Source: Puccinia triticina (Eukaryota; Basidiomycota; Pucciniomycetes; Pucciniales; Pucciniaceae). From it: a stretch of 64,000 nucleotides of DNA. Below the pieces are notes generated by a model. The model had not been told where the DNA came from and did no database searches. It saw only the letters and a program-made list of their open reading frames with translations. Position numbers and translations under genes: made by a program. The stretch covers positions 3,835,501 through 3,899,500 of the forward strand of contig NC_070560.1 in assembly GCF_026914185.1 (NCBI RefSeq), read 5' to 3'. Position 1 is the first letter of the stretch. Each line of letters begins with the position of its first letter. This document shows, one piece after another, positions 23,670 through 35,383 of the stretch.

Positions 23670-23850
23670 CACACCGGAGCTTGCAACTTGATGATGACTC
23701 CTCTTCCGCACGCCACAGCAAAGAGGATGATGGACAAGATGAGACTGATGAAGGTGGGGACCTTGAATAGTTGCTGGAGGATGCAAAGGACCTGTGCAGG
23801 GATTTCAAACTGGCTGTGGTTCAATGGGTCAAAGGCCCTGCTAGTTCTTC
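23670..23850 (+). pseudogene. Acidic protein fragment, unrecognised
   Basis: One plus frame reads as an acidic segment (KEDDGQDETDEGGDLE), an in-frame TAG, then LLEDAKDLCRDFKLAVVQW. This has the look of a transposase-type exon, but no family was identified. It lies upstream of the isocitrate lyase gene in the same orientation and is not required by it. Confidence 0.3.
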
Positions 23851-24100
23851 CACTCATTTCTCCTCAGCTCATCATAGTATTTAAATCTCATGGTTTTCTT
23901 CCTCCCATTATCATCCTTTTTTCTTTTTTTTGAATGTTATAGTTTCATAGATGTGCTTTGTATTGCTGTGTGGTGTTGTTTTATTGTTAAATACAACTGG
24001 CCCTTTTGGCGCATACACACTGCCCTTCTCCCCCGGGGGAGTTGTGTCATAGTCCCGGCCAGTCTCCGGCCAACTGCCCAGCACTGACCACCACACCACG

Positions 24101-26208
24101 ATGATCGAGAGCACTCGGAGGCTGGCGATGCCCTTGCACAGACTCAGCCGGTCTGCTTCGAAGCCCCAGACCATCCGGCCGATCATGACTGGAGCTCATG
24201 CTGATAGCCTCGCCCAGCTCACTCGGTCCATCCAGGAGTGGTTCGACTCGCCCAGATTTGCCAACACTCAACGCTCGTATTCCGCCGAGCTGATAGCCAC
24301 CAAGCGGGGCAGCCTGCCGGTCCATCAGGACAGCTATGCCAACCTCCAAGCACGGAAGCTGCGGAAACTGCTCGCCGAGGCCCAACAAACCCACCAACCA
24401 GTCCTCACCATGGGCGCACTCGACCCAGTTCAGCAATCCCAGATGGCCCATCATCTGCCAATCGTCTACGTCAGTGGCTGGGCAGCCTCAAGCACCTTCG
24501 TCCCCGGAACGCACGAAGTCGGACCCGACCTGGCAGACTATCCATACCACACCGTGCCCACAGCTGTCCAAAGACTCGTCAAAGCCCAGCAACTACACGA
24601 GCGGAAAGAATGGGATGCCCACGCGTCTGAGCCCGACATGGGCCGCCCATCTGTGGAATACCTCAAGCCGATCGTGGCCGATGGAGACAACGGACACGGG
24701 GGCCTATCGACGGTCATGAAGCTGGCCAAGGCGTTCGGCGAAGCTGGCGTAGCCGGGGTGCATTTCGAAGACCAGCTGGTGGGGGGCAAGAAGTGCGGCC
24801 ACCAAGCGGGCAAAGTGTTGGTGCCGACATGCGAGCATCTTAGTCGGCTGCGAGCGGCACGGATGCAATGGGACATCATGAGCCTCGAGACCCTCTTGAT
24901 CGGCCGGACCGACGCCGAAAGCGCTAAGCTCATCAGCTCCGACCATGACCCCCGCGACCATCGCTTCATCTTGGGCATCCAAACCGGCCCGCCTCATCAC
25001 CAAAAGATCGCCTTGGCCGAGGAAATCATCCGGGCTGAGGAGCGCGGCGCGTCGGGCGATGAAATCAATGAGATCGAGAAGCGGTGGACCGAGTCCGTCG
25101 AGCTGATCACGTTTGATCAAGGTACACACTGCCCTCTTTTTTAAGCCAGAAGATCTTGTTGATGGCCCTGAGCAAACGTCTTCTTTAGCCGTCGAACGAG
25201 CCTTTGAACAATACAACATTCCCTCGAGCAAATATTCCGAATACTTGAAAGAAGTCGAAGCCCAAGAACTGTCGCACCGAGAGTCATCGATCCTTGCGCG
25301 AAAGATGATCGCAGATGGCACGAATGGGAAGGAGACCCTGGAGCAGATCGGATGGAACGCGCAGCTTGCACGGACCAGGGAGGGGTATTACAGGTTCAAG
25401 GGCTGTCTCCAAGCCGCGATTAATCGCGCATTGAAGTTCTGTCCCGTGTCGGATCTCGTGTGGATCGAGACTAAAGAGCCCAATCTTCTGAAAGCCCAAT
25501 CGATCGCAACCCAAATACGCCGCCATTTTCCCAGCCAGTTTAGTCGATTCTTCCCACCCTCTCCTGCTCCAACAACCCACACAAACTGATGTTCTTTTTT
25601 CTCTTGATGCGAAATAAAGGAGTCTGGTCTACAACCTCTCGCCGTCATTCAATTGGTCTCACCACGGCTTTTCGCCCGAAGATCTGAAAGCATTTGTCTG
25701 GGAGCTCTCGCGCTTCGGGTTCAATCTGCAGCTGATATCGCTCGCGGGTCTGCATTCGACCGCGACGATGACCGGTTAGCTACATCTCTCTCTGCCCCGT
25801 CTTGTCGCTTTCTTACCAAGAGGGAGTTGGTTTGACTGACAATCTCTTTTGGGGGGGATGGCACACGGATATACACATGCAGCTCAATTGGCGAAACGGT
25901 TCAAAGAGGACGGGATGCTCGGATACGTCGAGTCTATCCAGGCCGTCGAGAAGGAGATTGGCTGCGACGTGCTCAAGCATCAGAAATGGAGCGGCTCTGA
26001 ATACATCGACCGGATCCTAAGCGGTTCGCCCTCTCTTTCCTCTAATCCCCCCTCCCCCCTTTCTCTTCTTTCTTGACGTTCGGAGGCGGCTTGGTCTGAC
26101 TGGTTCGTCTGCTGGACCCTGTGTTGTGCGCCTGTTATCACAGCCGTCTCCGCGGGCTCTTCGGCCACCGCGGCAACTGGGGCCGACTCAACCGAAAAAA
26201 CATTCTAA
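24101..26208 (+). CDS. ICL1: Isocitrate lyase family protein (five exons)
   Basis: Isocitrate lyase splits isocitrate into glyoxylate and succinate in the glyoxylate cycle. The exons are 24101-25121, 25189-25537, 25620-25774, 25883-26023 and 26144-26208. All introns are GT..AG, 67-120 nt, and all phases agree. The protein is 576 aa, near the usual 540-550 of fungal enzymes plus an N-terminal extension. Seen in order are SGWAAS (residue 125), ADGDNGHGG, HFEDQ, the catalytic signature KKCGH at 230-234 with Cys232, the fungal insertion around 300-400, NLSPSFNW, and the C-terminal HQKWSG. The first 30 residues are rich in Arg and Ser and could be a mitochondrial presequence. Translation could instead start at Met29, giving 548 aa. 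A mitochondrial form would favour 2-methylisocitrate lyase, which shares all these motifs, so the substrate is not settled. No lesions were seen. This is the only convincing host gene in the window. Confidence 0.92.
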
Positions 26209-27349
26209 AAGTTATTCTTGTATCCTTTCCGTCTTTCTTTGCGCTTGCCTCCCTAGCCTATTGTACTCTGATGTAATTTATCTCTTCTTTCTCTCTCAAC
26301 TCATCCATTTTGAAATCGCAACATTCTCTGGGTTCATCAAAACTGAGGCTATGTATCTCTTTGTACTCTTATAAGATTCCAATGTATATGTGAAATGCAT
26401 ATCTGCAAATTCAGAAACAAAGATCAGGAAGAAACGTGAAGAGAACAATGTGGTGAAGAGCAAAGTGGATTCAAAATGAATACAATGCAAAAGAACAGGA
26501 TGGGATGACATCAATCACCAGATGTGAAGCATCTACATATGAGAGAAAGCAAGCCCTCCATAGTCAGGGTTCTTAGACTGGGGGGCAGATTTCATAACAT
26601 GATGATCAGACAGACTATAATGGAGGAGGCTTTCATGTTGGTTAGGGCGTAGATCTTAACAATTTCTGCATGTCATGAGATTGAGGCAGGAGTAGGAGAT
26701 AGAAAGAGGCCAGAAATCCAACTAACAGTTCCAGGTTGAACAGGAATAAAGGTGGAGGATTTTTTTTACTACATTATTCAGCTTTCTGGCCAGGCTGGTC
26801 GCATTTCGCTGTGACCTCTGAGTCAGCGATAAATTCAGCCTTTGTAAACTTGAGGGCCGATCAAGGATATGAAATACACCCGGGGAGTCCTTCGACGAGG
26901 ATATCTCGAGGAATCCTCGTGGATTCCCCGTAGTGCCCCTGCGCGAGGTTGGACCAGCGGCTGCTGGTCCACACGTTCACGTGCTCTCCACCAAATGGAT
27001 CACGGGGGCTCCTCGTGATGATCATCCGAGGATACCGATTCCGCCCGCCGTGGAATCCACATGGAGCACGGTACTGAACTGGTGAAAAAAGGCCTGCTCC
27101 CAAAAAGGACCCAGTGGAATTCACACCAGAGTTAGGTGCCAAGGCCCACCCGTTGCCATTGATTAGCGACTACGCTATTTCAGATTGAGAGGACCTCTTG
27201 TTTCTAAATATTCAACCCACTCAAAAAGCTGTTTGCGAGTCAATTTTCCATCAAAGTTTTTTTCAACTTTTTTTCTTCTTCCTTTCAATTACATATTTTC
27301 TCAAACTTTCAACACTTCAGGACCAGCCTGAGCTAGTCCTGGTTGGAAG
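26209..27349. other. Intergenic stretch with GC-rich palindromes
   Basis: No gene seen. The segment 26,880-27,060 holds short inverted motifs such as GAGGAATCCTCG and GGGGAGTCC. Similar GGAGGAATCCTCC motifs recur at 52.1 kb, which hints at a shared degenerate repeat. Confidence 0.4.
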
Positions 27350-27550
27350 TGAAAAAAAAGGCTGTGGTGGTGGAACCAACGTGAGCAACAACCAATGTGG
27401 TCTCCACATGTGTTACAGGAGTGTGCTTTGTGGAACCAATGGGGAAAAGTGACAAACCCGTTGGTTCCACGGGGAAAATGATGTTCTGTGGAACCAACAA
27501 GCTTGCCAAGCACTTACCAAGCCAATCCTTGTTGGTTCCACGGATCAACA
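27350..27550. repeat. Cluster of TGGAACCAAC inverted motifs
   Basis: TGGAACCAA(C/T) occurs at least three times and its inverse GTTGGTTCCA at least twice within 200 bp, making several possible small hairpins. A partial hairpin-satellite core (GGAGTGTGCTTTG) is embedded near 27,420. Confidence 0.65.
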
Positions 27551-27605
27551 GCTCCTTGTCAGATCCACAAACCTGCTCGCAAGGAAGTACCTCTGGCGTG
27601 TAATC

Positions 27606-28135
27606 ATCAATAATGATGCCACAAGTACTCCTTTGAGGTCGGAATTGATGCGCTGAGGTTGGTATTCACATGCAAATGGAGACTTGCATTGACCTGACAA
27701 CACCAGTGCAGTATTTGGGGCCATACACTATGGGTGCACCCAGACGGCAATCCGACGTTGGATAAAACCTGTCCAACCAACCGGGGATCAAGCGGCAATC
27801 CGACCTTGGGAGGAAAAGTGACGGACAGGTTGGCTGACCCTGATGTCAGCATTGAGGGTTGGATTGACCCTGACGTCTTCCCTGGGGTGGGATCAACCCT
27901 GACATGAGGATTTTTTCCTCCCCAAGCAGAGGCCGTTGGGGCAGTCGGGCTGACCCCAACGGCAGGGTGGGTGTCGGGCCAACCCCTGCTAAGATGGCCG
28001 GGTAAAACCAGTATGTGGGCGGAGTTGAACCCAAGACCTGGTACACCTTGCGGGGGGGGGGGGGGGGGGGGGGGGGGGGCGGGCTGACTGCTGAGGGGAC
28101 CTCTCTGCCGGCTGCACTATTGAGCCATTAACATC
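27606..28135 (-). repeat. Dispersed repeat with possible tRNA-derived promoter
   Basis: On the minus strand TGGCTCAATAG (near 28,125) resembles a pol III box A, and GGGTTCAACTCC (near 28,030) resembles a box B. They are about 100 bp apart because a run of about 30 C (plus-strand G) lies between them. The body continues left with GC-rich direct motifs (CAATCCGACCTTGGG). This could be a tRNA-related SINE; the box matches are short. Confidence 0.3.
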
Positions 28136-28269
28136 AATGGTAAACTTGAAAACATGTTAGCAAAAATACCAAAGATCACCCCCCATTGGAGGAAGTCCCT
28201 GAGTGAAATTTTAGACAAGTCAGCAAGGCATCTTTTTTTTTCTTCTTTTTTTTTTCTTGGTGTGGATGC

Positions 28270-28690
28270 TATGTAGATGCTCTTGTGCATCTTGTGGTGT
28301 AGGTTGAGGATCACTTTTTTTGAGTGGTTTCTTGACCTTTGCCAACGGAAAAAATGGTCCAACTGGACAAACTTGTCAGTCAAGTCGGCTCATTCCCTTC
28401 AATAGCCGACTGCCTGACAAAGTTTTGGGCAAGCCGGCGCTCCTGCCCCAGCCATAGGGACTGTTGGCTTGATCCATGTGGCAAGCCGACCATGCTGACC
28501 CGGGCATTGGCAAAGCCGGGCTGCCCTTCCTGTTGGGAAGGGCAGTCTGGCATCTATTTGGCTTTGTCGGACAGGTTGGTCTGACCTGCTGAAAAGTTAG
28601 ACATCAGCTCAGCCAGGCCAACCTGAATCTGATGTTGGCTACCTTTTACAAGTGGAGCCGTGGTGTAGTAACTATTGCTTTTGGGCTTTG
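28270..28690. repeat. Dispersed repeat, family H copy 2
   Basis: Collinear with 22330-22746 and ending at the same TTTACAAGTGG and GCCGTGGTGTA. There is no coding capacity. Confidence 0.6.
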
Positions 28691-29546
28691 CGACTTTTAA
28701 GAGCATCCCGCGGGCCAAAAAAAGGTAACCCGCGATTGTTCATGTTAACTGCTGTGAGCTAAGTAGGAGGACATACTGAAGGTAGGTCGAAGAAAGGACT
28801 TCAACTCACATTTCCATACCAGTTGACCTTTGAGGGAGTTGGTTGTTCCGCAATACCCATTGGAATACATGGCGTTGTTCCGCTTGTGATATGTACAACT
28901 CCACACCCGGGGGAATCGGGAAAAGCGCCTGCGCCCACCTGACGCTTCAGTCGTCCATGCGCCAGGTGGGTGGTACAGGACGCCAGGATGACCAGGAGTC
29001 CCCCCACCGTCTCTTTGGTGCGCGCGGAGGCTGTAGCCCCTGTTGGTCTGGCACAGCTGTCCTTACCACTTTTCCAGGTGGTTCAAGCTGACTTTGAGTA
29101 TCCTTTTATAAAGAGTAGATAGACCCCCTCCAGATCATATCTTTCTCTTTATTTTTCTCCTTCTATCTCTCTTTTTCTCTCTCCTTCTGTTTGTAGTTCT
29201 TTATCCCAAGAGATACAACCAGTTTCTCCCTTTTTCTCTTGTGTCCTGTAGCCACTTTAGAGGCTCAGGCTCACATTGTGGTTCTAGACCTAACTATAAT
29301 TGAATATGCACAAACAATATGAACCAGTTGTGGTTGGCTCTAATACCATATTATTTACTACCAATGCACTACCATACTATGTACTTATGTTCTATAAAAA
29401 CCATTTAACCAAAATAACTTTTGACTGAGTGGAAATATCCTAGTAGTTCAAGTGAGTTACTAGGGGCTAATTGAACTGTAGAATCTAATTACGCAATTAT
29501 AATAAATCTACAAATATGCCTCCTTCTCATATATTCAACCATCACT
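28691..29546. other. Intergenic stretch, no gene seen
   Basis: A CT-rich tract lies at 29,130-29,230 and AT-rich sequence follows. No recognisable feature. Confidence 0.5.
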
Positions 29547-30083
29547 TTATGTAATTTGATACTTGAAACAGATTTGGCACACCACAGCCGTGGCGGCTTT
29601 TGAGCCGTTTGGTGGTATTGAGGAGGCATCTGCTCCTGCTGATAATAGTGGGGGGTAGGACCCTGGTAATCCTGTCATTGTGCTAGGTGTTGAGAAGCTG
29701 GGGGCCCTTGCGTAGGAGTGGCCAGGGTGTGGGGCTAGAGCTAGGTTTGTAGGAACATGCATGTCCATTGCTGGTGCCTTTGGTGCGCTTGGTATTGGGG
29801 CTGATGGTAGAGAGTCCTCTCCAGTTGGTTGAGGTCCTCTTGAGGGATCCAGTCTTGACTGGGATGGAGAGAATTGGCTCCCCAACAGTATCTTCCATCA
29901 TCTCTTGAGTCAATACGGCTTGGGCAAGAAGACACCTCATGGCTTGGGTATTCTGTGCCTCCCAAGCTCAGACATACATGTCGAACTGTTGGTTGAGCAT
30001 ATTTATTGATCTCACTATCTCTTGCTCCTCTGGGATAACCTGAATTGGGCCAGAGGTGTCTTGAGGAGGGGGGTTCTGATTAA
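29547..30083 (-). pseudogene. Retrotransposon gag1 remnant cut by hairpin array 3
   Basis: The minus strand encodes a broken homologue of the upstream ORF of the gypsy element at 61.9-64 kb: VIPEEQEIVRSINMLNQQFD against LIPEEEELSSLISIFNKQFD, LTQEMMED against MTQEMIID, and QDWIPQEDLNQLE against QDWIPREELNNLE. It contains an in-frame stop after the FDMYV motif and at least one frameshift. Homology ends where array 3 begins, so the array replaced or invaded the N-terminal part. Confidence 0.7.
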
Positions 30084-31880
30084 GGAGTGTGCTTTGGCGC
30101 ACTCCTATGACGAAGTGTGCTTTGGAACACTCCTATCACGGAGTGGGCTTTGGCACACTCCTATCACAGAGTGTGCTTTGGCACACTCCTATTACGGATT
30201 ATGCTTTGGCATACTCCTATTACGGAGTATGCTTTGGCACACTCCTATTACGGAGTATGCTTTGGCACACTGATATTACGGAGTATGCTTTGGCACACTC
30301 CTATTACGGAGTATGCTTTGGCACACTCCTATTACGGAGTATGCTTTGGCACACTCCTATTACGGAGTATTCTTTGGCACACTCCTATTACGGAGTATGC
30401 TTTGGCACACTCCTATTACGGAGTATGCTTTGGCACACTCCTATTACGGAGTATTCTTTGGCACACTCCTATTACGGAGTATGCTTTGGCACACTCCTAT
30501 TACGGAGTATGCTTTGGCACACTCCTATTACGGAGTATTCTTTGGCACACTCCTATTACGGAGTATGCTTTGGCACACTCCTATTACGGAGTATTCTTTG
30601 GCACACTCCTATTACGGAGTGTGCTTTGGCACACTCCTATTACGGAGTATTCTTTGGCACACTCCTATTACGGAGTATGCTTTGGCACACTCCTATTACG
30701 GAGTATTCTTTGGCACACTCCTATTACGGAGTATTCTTTGGCATACTCCTATTACGGAGTATTCTTTGGCACACTCCTATTACGGAGTATTCTTTGGCAC
30801 ACTCCTATTACGGAGTATGCTTTGGCACACTCCTATTACAGAGTATTCTTTGGCATACTCCTATTACGGAGTATGCTTTGGCACACTCCTATTACGGAGT
30901 ATTCTTTGGCACACTCCTATTACGGAGTATGCTTTGGCACACTCCTATTACAGAGTGTGCTTTGGCACACTCCTATTACGGAGTGTGCTTTGGAACACTC
31001 CTATTACGGAGTATGCTTTGGAACACTCCTATTACGGAGTGTGCTTTGGCACACTCCTATTACGGACTGTGCTTTGGCACACTCCTATTACGGAGTGTGC
31101 TTTGGCACACTCCTATTATGGAGTGTGCTTTGGCACACTCCTATTACGGAGTGTGCTTTGGCACACTCCTATTATGGAGTGTGCTTTGGCACACTCCTAT
31201 TACGGAGTGTGCTTAGGCACACTCCTATTATGGAGTGTGCTTTGGCACACTCCTATTACGGAGTGTGCTTTGGCACACTCCTATTACGGAGTGTGCTTTG
31301 GCACACTCCTATTACGGAGTGTGCTTTGGCACACTCCTATTACGGAGTGTGCTTTGGCACACTCCTATTACGGAGTGTGCTTTGGCACACTCCTATTACG
31401 GAGTGTGCTTTGGCACACTCCTATTACGGAGTGTGCTTTGGCACACTCCTATTACGGAGTGTGCTTTGGCACACTCCTATTACGGAGTGTGCTTTGGCAC
31501 ACTCCTATTACGGAGTGTGCTTTGGCACACTCCTATTACGGAGTGTGCTTTGGCACACTCCTATTACGGAGTGTGCTTTGGCACACTCCTATTACGGAGT
31601 GTGCTTTGGCACACTCCTATTACGGAGTGTGCTTTGGCACACTCCTATTACGGAGTGTGCTTTGGCACACTCCTATTACGGAGTATTCTTTGGCACACTC
31701 CTACAACAGAGTCTGCTTTGGCACACTCCTACAATGGAGTATGCTTTGGCACACTCCTACAACAGAGTCTGCTTTGGCACACTCCTACAATGGAGTATGC
31801 TTTGGCACACTCCTACAACAGAGTCTGCTTTGGCACACTCCTACAATGGAGTGTGCTTTGGCACACTCCTTCAACGGGTT
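30084..31880 (+). repeat. Hairpin satellite array 3 (about 65 units)
   Basis: Sixty-four steps of exactly 28 bp run from 30084 to 31876, without a single length change despite considerable base variation. Linkers are mainly TATTAC. The left arm is often GTATGC or GTATTC in place of GTGTGC, which weakens the stem, while the right arm GGCACACTCC is far more constant. At about 31,690-31,870 a 56-bp higher-order dimer alternates CTACAACAGAGTCTGC with CTACAATGGAGTATGC, three times. Confidence 0.97.
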
Positions 31881-32074
31881 TGATTTGCGTATAATTGGAG
31901 TGTGTTCTGTTCATTGGTCCAGCCCAGAACAAACTCGAGGTGTAGAGGTTCCCAGCCCCCACCACCAGGGCAAGAAGCCCAGTGGTGTTGGACTGGGAGC
32001 CGATGAGGCACGGGGAGAAAATCATTGCACTGGTAGAGGGGTACCTTACCAGTCGATGATTTTCCTCCACTCGT
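31881..32074 (-). other. Spacer between hairpin arrays 3 and 4
   Basis: The minus strand has a protein-like open segment (LIGSQSNTTGLLALVVGAGN) that runs straight into array 3. It may be another exon of the neighbouring small gene or a gene remnant. No family was identified. Confidence 0.25.
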
Positions 32075-33754
32075 TTATGTGGGCTCAACCATCTTCAGAT
32101 TAACAGGAGATTGATCACATGAAGATAAATCTTCCATCCCCCTCCAATTGCCCCGTTTGTTTCCTACGCCGCGCCGAGATCCAAATGACAGCTCTCCGGT
32201 GCCATAGGTGGGTCTGCCTCCTACAACGGAGTGTGCTTTGGCACACTCCTTCAATGGAGTGAGCTTTGGCACACTCCTTCAACGGAGTGTGCTTGGGCAC
32301 ACTCCTTCAACAGAGTGTGCTTTGGCACACTCCTTCATTGGAGTGTGCTTTGGCACACTCCTTCAACGGAGTGTGCTTTGGCACACTCCTTCAACGGAGT
32401 GTGCTTTGGCACACTCCTTCAACGGAGTGTGCTTTGGCACACTCCTTCAACGGAGTGTGCTTTGGCACACTCCTTCAACGGAGTGTGCTTTGGCACACTC
32501 CTTCAACGGAGTGTGCTTTGGCACACTCCTTCAACGGAGTGTGCTTTGGCACACTCCTTCAACGGAGTGTGCTTTGGCACACTCCTTCAACGGAGTGTGC
32601 TTTGGTACACTCCTTCAACGGAGTGTGCTTTGGCACACTCCTTCAACGGAGTGTGCTTTGGCACACTCCTTCAACGGAGTGTGCTTTGGCACACTCCTTC
32701 AACGGAGTGTGCTTTGGCACACTCCTTCAACGGAGTGTGCTTTGGCACACTCCTTCAACGGAGTGTGCTTTGGCACACTCCTTCAACGGAGTGTGCTTTG
32801 GCACACTCCTTCAACGGAGTGTGCTTTGGCACACTCCTTCAACGGAGTGTGCTTTGGCACATTCCTTCAACGGAGTGTGCTTTGGCACACTCCTTCAACG
32901 GAGTGTGCTTTGGCACACTCCTTCAACGGAGTGTGCTTTGGCACACTCCTTCAACGGAGTGTGCTTTGGCACACTCCTTCAACGGAGTGTGCTTTGGCAC
33001 ACTCCTTCAACGGAGTGTGCTTTGGCACACTCCTTCAACGGAGTGTGCTTTGGCACACTCCTTCAACGGAGTGTGCTTTGGCACACTCCTTCAACGGAGT
33101 GTGCTTTGGCACACTCCTTCAACGGAGTGTGCTTTGGCACACTCCTTCAACGGAGTGTGCTTTGGCACACTCCTTCAACGGAGTGTGCTTTGGCACACTC
33201 CTTCAACGGAGTGTGCTTTGGCACACTCCTTCAACGGAGTGTGCTTTGGCACACTCCTTCAACGGAGTGTGCTTTGGCACACTCCTTCAACGGAGTGTGC
33301 TTTGGCACACTCCTTCAACGGAGTGTGCTTTGGCACACTCCTTCAACGGAGTGTGCTTTGGCACACTCCTTCAACGGAGTGTGCTTTGGCACACTCCTTC
33401 AACGGAGTGTGCTTTGGCACACTCCTTCAACGGAGTGTGCTTTGGCACACTCCTTCAACGGAGTGTGCTTTGGCACACTCCTTCAACGGAGTGTGCTTTG
33501 GCACACTCCTTCAACGGAGTGTGCTTTGGCACACTCCTTCAACGGAGTGTTCTTTGGTACACTCCTTCAACGGAGTGTGCTTTGGCACAATCTTACCAGC
33601 AAATATCACAACAATGGTGAGAGACAGCATGACCAACATTAAATCTGCTGGTAAGGATAATAATACCAAGTCAGAAATTGTTTTCAAATTTAAAGAAGTA
33701 AATACTGTACTACGTACCAGGAGTTGTTTTGGAGAGCTGTTTGGCGAATGACAT
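32075..33754 (-). CDS. Possible small three-exon gene with array 4 as its intron
   Basis: On the minus strand, exon 1 33718-33754 (ATG, donor GTACGT), exon 2 33597-33644 (acceptor CAG, donor GTAAGA) and exon 3 32075-32220 (acceptor TTGTAG) join in frame into a 76-residue protein. The first 29 residues are a short basic start and a hydrophobic stretch, LMLVMLSLTIVVIFA, which could be a signal peptide or membrane anchor. The tail is rich in Gly, Arg and Ser (FGSRRGVGNKRGNWRG). The second intron, 32221-33596, is made entirely of hairpin array 4. No family was recognised. Short exons of this kind can arise by chance, so RNA evidence is needed. Confidence 0.3.
32228..33593 (+). repeat. Hairpin satellite array 4 (49 units)
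   Basis: Forty-eight exact 28-bp steps run from 32228 to 33572, with linker TTCAAC and the intact stem and loop. Very few variants occur: TACAAC at the first unit, an A to T change in the fourth linker, and a few single-base changes in the arms. Array 3's last unit also has a CTTCAAC linker, so the two arrays were probably one, split by the 350-bp spacer. All plus frames are open for about 460-500 codons. Confidence 0.97.
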
Positions 33755-34168
33755 GATGAGTTTCTGGAGGGGATTTCCTAGGTAATGGAGGAGAAAGGTA
33801 AGTGATTTTATAAGGGGGTTCAAAACAGATCCAACTTACTACCCAAGAGTTTCATTCCAGTGCCAAAAAAAGCCATCCAAATTTGGAAGGGTTTTTTACC
33901 ACCAGGGTAAGTATTAGGTATGTGATTGTTGAAGAGATGGGGACCATTTCTGTCATTGCCAATATCTCTTGTCACATCTGATCTTTTTCCATAATTGGCA
34001 ATGCACATGTATACAAGTACTCTGACTGCGCCATGTCCCTGCCAATTTGGCGCCGTCACTGTGCACTGGCTGGGTGGAACTGGCTCATCTCATTTCTTGG
34101 ACTCATTCCGCAGGTGCTTCCACTGGCCATCCGGCATCAGACTCCGTTGCTTGATGGGCCACCTTACC
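33755..34168. other. Intergenic stretch, no gene seen
   Basis: Ordinary sequence between the putative small gene and the solo LTR at 34169. Confidence 0.4.
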
Positions 34169-35164
34169 TGTCAGCCTTAGAGATACATTAAGTATCCAAA
34201 AGACTGCAATAACTTAGTAAATAATAATAATTATTAAATTATTATTGCAGAATCAGATTCCTCATCATAAATTAAGGGGGGTCACCCACTTAAAGTACCC
34301 CCTTATTCCTATTCCTTCATGGACTAATTGTATAAATAAGAATTGGCCCCAAAAAGCGCCCAAAAATAGTATTACATACATAAATTTAGTAAAACAAACA
34401 ATGTGAATAAAATTAAACTGTTGTACATTAATGAGTAATATCACTCGTGTAAAAATACCCCGTGAAAGTATTATGTAGACTTCTAATGAAGCTCTTTCAC
34501 ATGACAATTGGTTATAAACATGTCATGTGACAGAGTCAGGGAAATTAGTCTATTACAATACAATTAAATTACCCACAGCCAAGCCCTTTTCACGGCTACA
34601 CCCCTGGATACTCCCATAGGGAGAAAAGGAATCAGTGCTTACGCCCACTGAAGTCCCCTCTATAAATAGAGGCCTATTTGGCCCTCAGGAAAAGATCCCC
34701 CAGACTATTCACCCACCATAACCAGTAAGTTACTCGTGAATATTCTCCTCCTGCTTCTAGAGCAGTGCACCCCTTATAAAACCCCATCTAGCACGTCAAA
34801 ATCACTAGAATATACACTTTAAATTCAACAAAATCCCTTATATAGTAATTTTTAGCGTAAATTCTTTCAAAATAGTTGCAGTAAGACTACAGCCTCTGTC
34901 AAGCAGCCAATCAGCTTAAGCTCTTACCAGCTATTTTTACGCCTCAACTCCCTGTTATTAATAATTATATATTATTAATAATAAAGTTCTCTGCCTCTTA
35001 CATAAGAGAGAAAACCCTTGTAGTGGTTAATTACCACGTAACAAGCTTGATATTATTTTTTATCAGTGTTTTATTTCAGCACAGTTATAGTGCAGGGGTC
35101 CTCAAACCTTAATTACTTATAAAAATTACGGTTTTGACCCTTAGCTTCATAAACAGAGCTGTCA
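34169..35164 (+). mobile_element. Solo LTR, TGTCAGCC family G (996 bp)
   Basis: It starts TGTCAGCCTTAGAG and ends GAGCTGTCA, between perfect 5-bp target duplications TTACC (34164-34168 and 35165-35169). A TATA box (CTATAAATAGAGG) near 34,661 gives the plus orientation. The U3 motif GGCCCCAAAAAGCGCCC resembles one in the LTR at 59.5-61.2 kb. Its first 14 bases equal the start of the gypsy 3' LTR read on the minus strand. Confidence 0.88.
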
Positions 35165-35212
35165 TTACCTCTGCCAGGGGCATGTCAGATGTTACCAGGA
35201 ACTCCTAACAAC

Positions 35213-35383
35213 AGAGTGTGCTTTGGCACACTCCTAATAACAGAGTGTGCTTTGGCACACTCCTAATAACAGATTGTTGTTTGGCACAGTGCTGTTATGG
35301 AGTGTGCTTTGGCACACTGCTATTATGGAGTGTGCTTTGGCACACTGCTATTATGGAGTGTGCTTTGGCAGACTGCTATTATG
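35213..35383 (+). repeat. Hairpin satellite array 5 (about 6 units)
   Basis: Two linker types meet here: TAATAAC (29-bp units) and then CTATTAT with a CACACTG right arm (28-bp units). One unit is strongly altered (GATTGTTGTTTGGCACAG). It lies 48 bp right of the family G solo LTR. Confidence 0.93.

Noticed and set aside
30084..31880. Compensatory base changes proving a selected RNA hairpin
   Set aside because: Only three right-arm changes, in a region where the matching left-arm change is frequent. Not distinguishable from chance by eye.
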